DNA from: Mesostigma viride
Lineage: Eukaryota > Streptophyta > Mesostigmatophyceae > Mesostigmatales > Mesostigmataceae
Assembly: GCA_009746045.1 (NCBI GenBank)
Contig: RPFO01000097.1
Span: 1,110,146 to 1,174,145, forward strand
DNA: 64,000 bases
Direction of reading: 5' to 3'
Shown: piece by piece, positions 1 through 10,179 of the stretch
How positions within the stretch are numbered: position 1 is the stretch's first letter
How the letters are laid out: every line of letters begins with the position of its first letter
Program-made: the position numbers and the translations under genes
The notes under the pieces: model-generated
What the model was told of the DNA's origin: nothing
Seen by the model: the letters and a program-made list of their open reading frames with translations, nothing else
Database searches by the model: none

Positions 1-1355
1 GTCCCTCCTATCTGTCGCTCCTCCTTGCTCTTTGAGTTGCATGACTTAGCTGCTCATCAGGGTGGTAAACGGGTACGGGACCTAGTAGCCCGCTCTTATT
101 ACTGGCCTTCCCTTTATAAGGATGTAGATGAGTATGTTAGAACTTGTCAATCTTGCCAGGAGATGAAACCCAATAACGTAGGACAGATAGCAGAACCTAG
201 GACCTTGCCTGACCCCATCATGCCGTGGGATTCTATCATGATGGATTTTGTAGGACCTTTTAGAAAGAATGATAGGGGCAATGCCCAATCCTTGTGTTCA
301 TAGATCGTTTTACTCGTATGTGCCATCTCGTGCCGTGTCCTTTAGAACTCACAGCACGTGATTGCGCACGCCTATACCTCAATAATGTATACAGATATCA
401 TGGTTTGAGTAGGCAGTTTATTAGTGATAAGGATAAGTTATTTACCTCAGATTTTTGGCAGCAGTTTTTCGCTGCCATCGGTACCAAGGTTACCTACGGT
501 ACTGCCTACCACTCCTCCTCCTCTCATTTAGTAGAGCGTCTTAATAGGGTAGTGGAAGAAGCGCTTAGGCACTATGTTAATGGCTCGGGAAGTGATTGGG
601 AGGATTATTTATGTTTGGTAGAGTTCTCCCTCAACAATTGCCCCCAGGCTGCGCATGGATATACGCCCTTCTTCCTAGATACTGGTAGACAGCCTCTTAC
701 CCCTACCTCTCTCTTAGCTAGTCCTCTACGGGACAAGGATGATGTGTCCCGAGATACTGTAGAAGGTGTACAGTCCTTACTAGATAGAATGAAAACTGCT
801 CATGACCACGCGATCTCAGGGTACCAAAAAGCTCAGTCTAAGTACCTTGCTAGGTTGCGTGCCTCCTTAGATAGAAGAGCACCTGAGATAGAAATAGGAG
901 ATCTAGTATTAGTAGAAGGCCCCCGTGTTGGCCGTTTTGCTCATAAGTTTGAAGCAGAACTTAAGGTCAAACTTAGGCCCGCCTTCTTAGGACCCTTCCA
1001 TGTGTTGTCTAGAGTAGGAAATTTCTTATATAAAGTCGATATCCCTACCTCTTGGCAGACACATTCAAACACCTTCCATAGAAGCCAGCTGAAACTGTAC
1101 CACCCTAGTACGTTCGCTGGTAGAGAGCTAGCGCCTGCCCCTTTAGAGCATAACCCTGACACTGGGGAAGTAGAAGACGAAGTAGAAAGCATCGTGGCCC
1201 ATAGAGATATCAAAAAGGGCCGCGGTACCCAGCGTCAGTATAAAGTGAAGTGGATGTATGCTCGTAGTGAAGTAGATAAGGTCTGGTATACGGAGAGTGA
1301 GCTAGATGGGTGTAGTCGCCTGCTGCAGGAATATAAAACCCTGCACAAGCTCTAG
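1..1355 (+). pseudogene. gypsy-type integrase with chromodomain, frameshifted
   Basis: The product would splice retroelement cDNA into chromosomes. The open frame runs in from the window edge. It shows an HHCC zinc-binding region (H and H in LHDLAAHQGG, then CQSC, about 40-165) and the first catalytic Asp in MDFVGPF (about 242-262). The frame stops at TAG 301-303. The core continues in another frame from about 292 with FIDRFTR, then the second Asp in FISDKDK and the Glu in LVERLNR. A GPF-like segment and a chromodomain-like end (residues around VESIVAHRDIKKG and QYKVKW) follow, stopping at 1355. A one-base indel between about 280 and 293 separates the two parts. The usual DGQTER context around the Glu is altered to SSSSHLVER. 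A programmed frameshift is possible but there is no obvious slippery heptamer. Confidence 0.85.
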
Positions 1356-1431
1356 TTGTAGACCTTCTCCTCTCTTATGTTATGTCTGCTGTCGACGGGT
1401 GGTTGGTTGTCCCCTCCCCTCCGCAGCCGTC

Positions 1432-1726
1432 ATGTCAGAGCCTACCCCTCCGGCTGAGAGCCCGCTGCCGTCCCGCCCCTACCGGACCCTGAGCTGTACT
1501 TCGAGGCCCTTCCGGGCCGCTGGGTGTCACGGTCCAGTTTTCCGGGTGGCATCGTGCAGCCGGCCCTCCAGGCCCAACATGCGGTTTAGTCAGGGCTGCT
1601 CTCTTCGGGGTCACGTGGTACGGTCCCTCCCCTGATGAACCGCACCAGCTTGTTTTGCACGGGTTCGACGATGCCGGGCACTGTTTGTTAGATGTGGCTC
1701 CAGCTGTCCAGCCTTGGGACAGATAG
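1432..1726 (+). pseudogene. small accessory ORF of the gypsy element, frame-broken
   Basis: Between pol and the next ORF, coding-like sequence runs through three frames. ATG 1432 opens with SEPTPPAESPLPSRP. A second frame then gives ELYFEALPGRW. The third, from about 1520, gives a coherent stretch containing VTVQFSGWHR and DEPHQLVLHGFDDAGHCLLD before TAG 1724-1726. Joined, this would be about 98 residues. I do not recognise a family. Two one-base indels make it non-functional as it stands. Confidence 0.4.
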
Positions 1727-1873
1727 CTGCGGTTCTCCAGTGCCCCGGGTGTTTTCCTACCTTTCTACCCCTGTGGGCCGCTCCTGCCTACGGGATGTGT
1801 TCCCCTGGCTTCCGGCCGAGGGTGATGCGGAATAGATGAGAACCCCTGCGACCTTCTACGGGCAGTAGAGTTC

Positions 1874-3750
1874 ATGGAGATAGCAGACCAGACAGCGGGC
1901 GTAGGCTTGGGCGACCCTACTCCTACGGACGCGCCGGTAGAGGCACAGTATTCTCCTGAGTATTCGGCCTCCCCTGCGGCGTCCTCCTCTTCAGTGTCGG
2001 CCCCTTCCCCTGTCCCGTCTTCACCGAGGTCGGTCCTGCGCGCATCGGTGGAGCCTACCCCTTTGGGCTCTGGTCGTGAGCCTGATCCTCTTTCGGCGAC
2101 CGTTTCTGCGATGCAGGCGCAGATCCAGTCCCTGACGGCGGCCTTCGGGGCCTTCATGGCGGCCCAGGCGCACGCTCCAGCCACGCCAGGTGGGGTGTCT
2201 GCTGTATCTGTGCCCCCTTCCCCTTCGGTCGCCTCGACGTCTACGGGTCCGTCTGTGCCGCGCGAGCCCTCGGCGGCTGCGGTTCCCTCTGTTGCTGCGG
2301 CTCCTACGCCTTCGGCTACCTCTGCGCCTGCTACTGACGTACCTGCGCCTCGGCGCGAGTCCGCCGTCCCAGCGGCCGCGCCCGTCGCCGCCGCGTCCGA
2401 GCCGCCCACCACGTCAGCGCCGCCCTCGCGGGGTTTCTTCAGCGACCCGGGCGGTCTTCCCAGGCTTTGGGAGGGCGGTCCTCCGCAGAGGATCCCGGTG
2501 CCTGACTGGAGCTTAGACGGTAACCAGTCGTATGCCGGATTGCCTGTCCCCACGGGCCCTATTTTCAACATGTGGCCTGGTGGTGCTCCGCCCCCAGAGA
2601 CCGGCGCGCCAGCTGCGGAGGCGGGTCCGTCGCGACCCCCTGCGGCATCGGGTCCGACGCGGCCCCCTGTTGTACCGGCGCCGTCTGCGTCTGTGCCGGT
2701 TCCTACCCCTTCGTCGGCCCCTGTCCCTTCGGCCCCGCGGTCTTTGGCTGCGGTTGTTCGGTCCAGTGGCTCTGACCCTCGCGCCACCCGCGCTGCCGAT
2801 TCCCTTCGGGAGTTGTCAGAGGGCGATCGGGATCGGGCCCCTTCTGTGGTGCATGCGACTCCGGAGTCGCGCGACACGCCTGTCTTTGGGTACGGTATGT
2901 CTGCGCTCGCCTGCCGCCAGTGTGACCTGCCGCGCGCCTCCGCCGAGCTTGCCATTTCGCCCATGTCCTACGGGTTCTCCCAGGTGTGTCGGGCGCCGCG
3001 GGACCGTGGCCTACCAGTTGAGACTGATCGGCCTCCTTTCGATATGGTTATTTTAGCTGATCCGGTGTTCCAGGGTGAGATCCTGGTTCGGCGCGTCCTG
3101 TATCGCTGGGCTAGGCGCCACAATGACTTGGACACCTACGGCGGGTTCCAGTGGGCTTACCCTCCGCCTCTGGGCATTATGGCCTCAGATGCCCTTACGG
3201 TAGAGTTTCCTGCGGTGCCGGGTGCCACGTACAGCACGGTCCTTCAGCCCATCCTAGAGTGGGATGCCCGTCGTCCAGCGCCCATCCCGGGCCAGGGTTT
3301 GGACTCTCGGGTCATCCTCCTCCCCGGGCTAGCGACTACCTCGAGACGTTCGGGTCGCGACAGTGTGCCCGTCGGTGGCGCTCCCGTGAGATTCGGCATA
3401 TCCGGTTGTGGCCGTCCAACGTGGAGCCCCTGGTAGATCTGTTTTTCCCGACGGGTATGCGCCCTCGGATCCGGTACCATCGCCTGCTCCTGCGGGCTCT
3501 CTGCCTGATCGCGGTAGAGCCTTTCCTACGCCTCTTTGCCTGTGGTTTCCTGGACTGGGCCCGGGGCCAGGTCGTTCTTACGCAGCATAGGTATTACTGG
3601 GCCTTCCTGGGTCTTTTTCCTGACGGCGTGTGGGCCGATGTTTTCCTCACTGTAGATAGGCACGACAATGCTGAGGATGTGTCTCACTACCAGGCGTACC
3701 TGGATGTCCTGCTGGCCTCCCGTGGTACTTACCAGACGGATGGCCATTAG
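1874..3750 (+). CDS. Pro/Ala-rich extra ORF downstream of pol
   Basis: A long ORF lies between pol and the 3' LTR, an unusual place for a Ty3/gypsy coding region. ATG 1874 opens a product of about 625 residues if one frame change near 3320-3345 is allowed. The first frame stops at 3436; coding character continues in the next frame to TAG 3748-3750. The first 330 residues are rich in Pro, Ala and Ser, with one helix-prone segment (MQAQIQSLTAAFGAFMAA) like the start of a Gag protein. The last 270 residues look globular, with many Trp/Tyr/Arg (RRVLYRWARRHNDLDTYGG, DWARGQVVLTQHRYYWAF). It may be a displaced gag or an accessory structural protein. No known domain was recognised. A large minus-strand open frame over the same DNA is a GC-bias shadow. 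Confidence 0.5.
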
Positions 3751-4101
3751 ATAGAGGGCCTTAGGCCCGACCTGAGGGTGTTGTCCCTCCGGTATATAGA
3801 GTCGCCCTCACGTTCTGGCCAGTTGACTGGTCGTTCTTGGTCCTTGGTACTGATTTGTTTACTCTGTGTGTCCTGCCCAGTGCCGTTCCCCCCGGCAAGG
3901 ACTTTGTTCCAGGCAGTTAGGGGAACCTACCACCAGGCTTGGTGCTGGCTAACCCTACACCTCCCGGCGTGGTGGTGGAGACCGAGTTAATACGTTGGTG
4001 CCTTGTATCTTGGATGGTCTGCCGATTGTGTTGGTGTGTGCTGGGTGCATTAGGTTTCCTACCCCTTGTTTTCCTCCCTGTGCGTAGGGAGAGGGCTCCC
4101 T

Positions 4102-4120
4102 ACCTTTGTGGGGGGGGAGG
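4102..4120 (+). promoter_or_regulatory. polypurine tract of the gypsy element
   Basis: A G-run with two A's near its end lies immediately upstream of the LTR start at 4121. This is where plus-strand DNA synthesis is primed in LTR retrotransposons. The position and composition fit; the exact left limit is uncertain. Confidence 0.7.
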
Positions 4121-4664
4121 TGTTACGTCGCGTAACAATTCGTTGTAGTTACGGACGTAAATTAGGTCTTTTGCCTCGGTTGTCCCTAGGTTTACGTGTA
4201 GCTCCTACCGGGACACTATTGTCCTCGTAACAGTACTGTGGTACATTGGGTGCCTTTGGGCGCCGCGCCGCGTACTTTATTAGTGGTCCTGATCCTTTGG
4301 TAGAATGTAGTGGACCAGCGTGCATCTGTAGGCGAGGGCCATGTCGGCCCGAGCGTGTTGGACCGTTGGTGACCATTTATGCACGTTCTACCCCTCGTGT
4401 GTGTACTCGGCGTGTGTTAAATGATTTAACACATATAGGCTTGGGTCACGGCAGTGTAGTGTGTTTCCTTCCTCTATTCCTGGAGTAAACGGGTTTTGGT
4501 AAATGGTTGTATGGCGTATTACAGTAACACATACGTTAATGCATTGAGATCAGCTCCGTCACGTTCGTCTTTCGCTAGGGGTTTGAGTAGAGGAGGCCTG
4601 ACCAACTTAGGTAGCATCAGGCCCATTAGAGGTAGAGGTGGCGGTAGAAGCTTAGGACGTAACA
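4121..4664 (+). repeat. 3' LTR (544 bp)
   Basis: It starts TGTTACGTC and ends GACGTAACA, a 9-bp terminal inverted repeat with the canonical TG...CA ends. It follows the polypurine tract directly. The right end is fixed independently, because the minus-strand RT protein fragment of the target is interrupted exactly there. Short ORFs inside it have no coding character. Confidence 0.85.
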
Positions 4665-5000
4665 GCAGACACCCCGATAGTTACCGGGGTCAGCAGCAGA
4701 GCCCTTCTTGTACAGCATGACTCGGATGGCTGTCTGCCACTCAGCAGGCGGAGGCTCATCAGAGAGCAGGACATGGTTGCAGAACGCCAGCAGAAGCTCC
4801 CTCACCGCCAGGTCAGGGGTCTTCAGCAGCTCAGCCGAAAGGTGGTCGGCACCGACCGCCGCGTCGTACCGCAGGCGATCAAGGGCGCCGTCCAATTCCT
4901 CCAAAGTGAAGGTGTGGACAACGTTGTTGGTGGCCGCCCTCCTTCAACAACAACTCCTTCAAGGCGGGGACTTGGTACTCCGCGGCCGAGGAGGGCGGCG
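4665..5000 (-). pseudogene. reverse-transcriptase fragment (target of the gypsy insertion)
   Basis: The minus strand encodes RT fingers-domain sequence related to the endonuclease-RT element found at 45-52 kb. Aligned features are RYDAAVGADHLSAELLK, PPAEWQTAIRVMLYKKG and GNYRGVC. The homology stops after RGVC at base 4665, where the LTR begins. Upstream it fades into low-complexity DNA ending in a G-run near 5060-5080. Only about 100 residues remain, with no catalytic motif C. Compared with the 45-kb family it is clearly divergent, so it is a different subfamily. Confidence 0.75.
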
Positions 5001-5082
5001 CAGGCGGCGGGGGGAGTCCGGCAACACCGAGACTTGCGGCCATCTCGGGGTGAAGCGGCGGGGGGGGGGGGGGGGGGGGTCA

Positions 5083-5541
5083 ATGGAAAGTTTGGTTGAA
5101 CAGCCCAAAAGTTTGCGACGTCCGGTTATATCTGAAGCTCGCGGACACAGGACATCGCAGAGTTTGGCTCCTGCTGCAATCTGCGCGTACGAACCTCTGC
5201 CAAATGGCTCACCTGGATGTAACGCACAAAAACCCTCATAATACGGACGCCGTGGTTTGACCTTTTCGTGATTGGTCGCAATGAAATTTCGCGCAGCTCA
5301 TTCGTCAAGCGGACTGTAAGTCGCGCCACTGAGTGGCTGGAGCCGAAAGCCGTTCGAAAGAGTGTTAGCTAAATTTGTGCCAAGGCTGCGTTTTACAAAT
5401 TGTAGTATATATGTTGATTTGTGTAAACTACGCCCCCAGCCCCACGTTTAAGATTGGGGTCCGGCCGACCCAGGGCTGCGATCTTAAACCTAAAATCAAA
5501 TCCAGGGCTGACGATCTTAATTCTTAAAGCTGAGAGGGGTA
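5083..5541. other. non-coding, AT-richer interval
   Basis: No ORF with coding character was seen. It lies between the old RT fragment and the 15-bp target duplication of the next retrotransposon. A related phrase (GATCTTAA, CAGGGCTG) recurs at about 5470-5515, suggesting degenerate repeat DNA. Confidence 0.5.
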
Positions 5542-5556
5542 TGATCTTATATATAT
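5542..5556. repeat. target-site duplication, copy 1
   Basis: TGATCTTATATATAT occurs here and again, base for base, at 12750-12764. The pair brackets the minus-strand non-LTR retrotransposon and fixes its ends. Confidence 0.75.
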
Positions 5557-5691
5557 TATAATAATATAATTACTTACAGCAGAGTGAAATCACTCAAACC
5601 AAAGCAAACGCCCAGCTATAAACCTCTATACAGAGCCATGTCAAATCTCTATACTACGATAAGACCAATGGAAACTCCTAACGGGAGGAAC

Positions 5692-8434
5692 CTAATAGCC
5701 CTGCTGCACCGCAAAATCAGCCCGCGTACGGCGGAGCATGATGTCAGCCATGGCCCGAGTCAGCGCCACCGACAAGCGCTGACGCCAATATGACGTCCAG
5801 GTCCGCGCCGACCATGAGGCCCGCTGGCCCTCCAGGTCCAGCCGGTCCTCCCGGAGCCGGCAACACTCCTTGAAGAAGGCGGAGGTCAGGGGCCCCATGG
5901 CCCCAAACTCCTCCAGGACAAAGGGCACCACACGATGGTGCCCGACGTCGCCGTAGGCCAGGAGCTTGGCCCGCTCCGCCCGGTCCGCCGTGTAACCTGC
6001 CGTGAGGGAGGCCCCAGCCACGTGGCTAAGAGCCAAGGGCCGCGCCACCGAAACGTCGATAAGCAGATGCCGGCCACCCCCCTCAAAGTCCAGCACCACG
6101 ATGTCAGGCCGGTGGTTGGGGGAATAGAAGGCAGCGCCATCCGCATCCTCGGACCGGATGTTCGCGTGGGGGAAAACCGACCGAATCATGGCGAGCACCA
6201 CCGTCAGGAGGACAGTGTGCAAATACAAATACCAATTCTGATTCTGTTGGCCCCCCATGCAGGAAAGGTAGTGAGTCCCCGTGGGATCCAGCGGCTGCCC
6301 ACAGCTACCACAAGGCCGCCCGGCCGGAACAAGAGGCTGCGGGGCAAATAGCTGGTGCCGGAGCGCCACCGAGTAGTGGCTGGGAGCCAAGGCGAATGGG
6401 GGGGCCATGGGAAGAGCACGAAGGTACGCCGAGCCCACACTCCGCAAGGAAAGCGAGAACAGCCACGCACGTCCCTGGGCGTTGAGGTCCGCGAAAAGAG
6501 CAATCCAATCAGCCGTGTGCAGAATACCCGCGTAGGTTTTCTGGTGTTTATCGATGACGCGAGCAGGGAATGCGGCGGGAGATTGAACGGAGGCGACCGA
6601 GGGAGTGCCGCGAGGGAGGTGGCGCTGTACCGCCTGAGCGGCACGGACGGGAGAACAGGCCTGCTGGATCTCAGCATAGGCCTCCTGGATGGCAGTGACG
6701 AAGGGCAAGGGGTTGCCGGGGTCCAGGAGGTCAGGCGCTGCCGTTGCCAAAAGGGGCAGGAGCCGGCAGCTTTCCGCCCACGACTGAGCGACGGAGCCCA
6801 AAAATGCTGCTGGGGCCAGCCGGGCGGCACGAGTCAGACCACAGCCACCCATCCGTGCAGGCAGGGAGGCAATGCGAATAGCATGTGGCGGGAGGTCGGG
6901 GCCCGGGACCAGCTGCGCCAAGGCCGACTGGATGCGTTCGTCGTGGCCCTCGGCGGCCAGCCGGACCTGAGCCGGAAGAGCGCCCCGGAGCCAGTGAACG
7001 ACGCGAGGGTGAGCGCAAAACCACAGAAGCAGACCCTTGGTCTGCGAATCATGAAGGCGCGCAATCAAGGGCAGTACCTCAGTGCGTGCCTCGAGGGCGG
7101 CCCGCAGAGCATCGATGACAAACGCGGGGTCGCCAACCGGAACGCCGAGGACATCCAACCCATGGAGGCGCTCGTCCCGGCCCAAGAGCTGGGGCGGAAA
7201 GCCGGAGCAATCACCTTGGGGCGAGTACACCGCGCACTTGGCCAGGGTCAACTGGAGGTTGATGTCGGCCACCGCGGTCTGCAGTGCCAGCAGAGCCGCG
7301 GTGGTGTCCGGCACAGGGCCCAGAAGGTAGATATCATCCAAGTAGGCCTGAATAGCGACCGCCGGGTGGGCAGCATGGACCGCTTGGAGGCAACCCTGGA
7401 GGGGGGCGGCAAAGTACAGGGGTCCCAGGGGGTCCCCTTGCTGGGTGCCCGTCCGCGACAGCAGGCCGCCGCGAGTGCCGTCCTCCATGATGTGAACCAG
7501 TTGGCCGGGCTGGCCGTAGCACACGGCTGTCCAAGCGTACAAGTCCTCGAAGGACTCCATGACGGCCGCAAACATGCTGGCGCGGGACAGACTGTTGAAC
7601 GCGTTGTGGCAGTCGACCTTGACGACAGCGTGGGTGGGGTGGGCCTCGAGGTAGGCCTGCACCGAATGGATGAGGATATCCGCCCCGCCTGGAGTCGTCA
7701 CCCCCAGCTGGGCCGCCACCGAGGTCTCACCCGCTGCGAGGGGCGGGCAGAAAAAGGCACGGAGCTCGGGAGCCTTTTGGCGGCAGATCACTTTGCCCAC
7801 GAGCTTGCGGAGCACCTCACCGCAGGCGATCGGGCGCACCTTGCCCTCGGGGGGGGGCAAGACACCCTTGAGCAGAGCGAGGAGGCGAGCGCCCGCTAAC
7901 CACTCGCGCGCAGCGGGAGGAACGCGACCAGCCGCCAGGTCAATGAGGGTGTCAAAGAGAATGTCCTCGCCCCCATGCCCCACCAGGACCTCCAAGTGCT
8001 CGTAGCGCCAGCCCGACGGTCCGGTAGAGGAAGCCCGCGGGACCGCACGCATCACCTCCAGGAAGCAGTCGCGGTCCAGCCGGAGGGGGGCCGGCAGGGG
8101 GTCCGGCACGGGCAGTTGGAAGCCGGGCTCCGCAGGGTGAAGAGCCTCCAAGGCCGCCAGGGTAGCCGCATTGGCGGGGGCCAGCTTGGCCATTTCCAAG
8201 CGGGTCATGGCCCGGCTGAGCTGCCCCTCGCGGACGAGGCGGATGACGTCGGCGGCCACCCGCTCGAAGTTGACCTCCCCCGACAGCCGGGCCGTGCGCG
8301 GGGGCGGCACGTCAAACAGCCCCTCCCAGTCCCCCTGCAGAAAGCGTCGGCAACGGGCAATAACCGCACCCTGGAGGCCGCGCACACCACGCCCGAGAGG
8401 GGTGAGGAGCAGGCGGGGGGTCACCATGTGCAGT
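5692..8434 (-). CDS. reverse transcriptase + restriction-like endonuclease (3' half of split ORF)
   Basis: This half makes cDNA by target-primed reverse transcription and nicks the target. RT motifs are visible: DCHNAFNSLSR (motif A Asp, about 7592-7630), GTQQGDPLGPLYF (motif B, about 7427-7448) and YLDD (motif C, about 7335-7347). Near the C-terminus there is a CCHC knuckle, CGSCGQPLDPTGTHYLSC (about 6255-6310). RPDIVVLD and LLIDVSV (about 6050-6115) follow, the PD...D pattern of the RLE nuclease. About 915 residues belong to the element. The open frame technically continues to 8691, but residues beyond 8434 are transposon DNA. No internal stops, so this half is well preserved. Confidence 0.85.
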
Positions 8435-10179
8435 TTAACCCGTGTTTTTTTAATTAGAACGCGATATATCGCGTTGTAAGCTTTTTTTAGAACGCGTATA
8501 GCACCTAAGGAAAATTTTTTTTCATGGTCATGTATATACTTTCCTGAAAGCCCATAAATCAAAGGATTTTTTGAGCTACTCAGACCTACAAACTGCTTAT
8601 TCATTAGAGAGATACACTGGTTTGAATACAGGGGGGTCTGACCATGACCGCGATTTCTTGACCCTAGGTCACAAGTCATGCGCTTATTCACAAATGGTTC
8701 ATGAAAAAAATCTGGCTTCTTGCACGAGCTATGGGCAACATATGCAGGCTCTGTGAAACAAAACTCAGGCCCATTGGGCCACTGGAGCTATTTTTCATTA
8801 GCATCACAATTACAACGCAGTACAACGCAGTGGGAAACATGAGAGCCCTTGACAACATTACGCAACGACCCGAGCCCCATAAACGGGGCCATAGTGAGCT
8901 TGGAGGGTCAAAACGTTGAACATAGGCGTTGTATAAGTTATACAGCATCAAACATGCATCAAACATCATGACTGGATGACCTAATATGACTGAATCAGGC
9001 AGCCATAGCCAAAGCATCATCCACTCTCACAACGTGTTGAGCACATGCCTCGTGGGAATGGAGGTGCTGGGTTTTCATTCCATAACGCGTGCAATACTGA
9101 AAGAAAGAGGCACGTGTAATGCAAGGCTTGGATAGGTTGAGTGATCCATGAGCTTACATGCAGGCAAAGATGACGCTGGAATGCATGCTAGCAAATGGTG
9201 GCAAGATGCTAACAACACATGATTATACACCATGATTATGGGCACCCAGCTGATCTTCTTGCACAATCAACGCAGTATAAACCATCAACATCCAATCCTC
9301 ACGATATATGCACGGCTTGACGACGTATACAGCACCTAAATACTGCACAACTGCAACCTGCTATGGCTGACATGCAAGCAACGTCGAGTAGGATGGCGGT
9401 CTTAGAGAGGCTGGGCAGAGGTCGGTAGAAATAAGTGGAAAACTGGCAGAAACTAGGTAGAAACACGATATACTTACGCCTGCAAGCACTATTGAGCCGG
9501 TGGCAGAGGCCATTTCCAGGAAAATACAGCATACCGTAGCAATAGCCACGGTCACGCCTTACGCTATTTGCAGGCACCATCATGCCCGGAGCTACCCAAT
9601 AAAAGTCTGCACAAATCTCGGTTTAGCCGAGAGTCCGGGCGTTCGGAATGAATAAACATGTGTTAAGAAGTCGAAACACCATGGAAATACCAAGCATGGT
9701 GCCGCAGCAGACCCGAGTCTTGACGTAATAATATGTATGCCGGTTTCCAGGGTTTCCGCATGAAAGTTGGGTGAGAAACTGGAAAAAACTACGTTTTCTT
9801 TGCCCCAGTACCTCAACAAACTCGTAGAAACCTAATTATCAACCTTTGAACGCATCATCATGGTCGTGCTACCCAACAGCCACTGAAATTCGCGCGAAAA
9901 CTGGCGAGATCTACCTGCCGCCATCGCCGTCGTCTTCACCTTCGTCCCGCGAAAATGCCTGATTTCAGTGGTACATATTTGTTTGCAGCTGTCACAAAAA
10001 AAATACCAAAAATACCAGGATTTTTTCTTGAATTCTATGAGATGTTTCTGACCTGTCTTGAAAGTTTCAGACCAAAAATCGCATGTTTAATAGGTTTGCC
10101 ACGTGTCAGATTACAACGCGATACATCGCGTTCTAACCCTACAACGCGATGTATCGCGTTGTAAAAAAACACGGGTTAA
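8435..10179. mobile_element. piggyBac-like non-autonomous TTAA element (1737 bp)
   Basis: The element body is 8439-10175 and is flanked by TTAA at 8435-8438 and 10176-10179. Terminal inverted repeats are CCCGTGTTTTTTTA, 14 bp and perfect. TTAA targets and CCC-starting TIRs are known for the piggyBac superfamily. Just inside the left end lies an 18-bp perfect palindrome (AACGCGATATATCGCGTT, 8458-8475). Two near-identical palindromes lie inside the right end (about 10114-10132 and 10142-10161); these are candidate transposase-binding sites. The interior is AT-richer with no ORF of coding character, hence non-autonomous. It sits inside the retrotransposon ORF. Confidence 0.8.
8458..8475. repeat. 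subterminal palindrome
   Basis: AACGCGATATATCGCGTT is a perfect 18-bp palindrome close to the left TIR. Versions with one base pair changed (CGATACATCG, CGATGTATCG) lie close to the right TIR. Confidence 0.8.

Larger units (their letters stand above)
1..4664 (+). mobile_element. Ty3/gypsy LTR retrotransposon, 3' part
   Basis: The left edge of the window starts inside pol of an LTR retrotransposon. In order it shows an H2C2 zinc finger, an integrase core, a chromodomain-like tail, two extra open frames after pol, a purine tract and a 3' LTR. The 5' LTR, gag, protease and RT lie outside the window. The element ends at base 4664 and directly abuts a reverse-transcriptase fragment of another element on the minus strand, so it inserted there. 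The 5 bp after the LTR (GCAGA, 4665-4669) should be one copy of the target duplication. Frame breaks in three of its ORFs suggest a decaying copy. Confidence 0.85.

Noticed and set aside
1765-2964. 399-codon minus-strand ORF, Gly/Ala-rich
   Set aside because: It is a shadow of the plus-strand Pro/Ala-rich ORF of the gypsy element.
6355-7899. 514-codon plus-strand ORF
   Set aside because: It is a GC-bias shadow of the minus-strand RT, whose motifs are unmistakable.
8435-8691. N-terminal extension of the 999-codon RT ORF
   Set aside because: These residues come from the inserted TTAA element, not from the retrotransposon.
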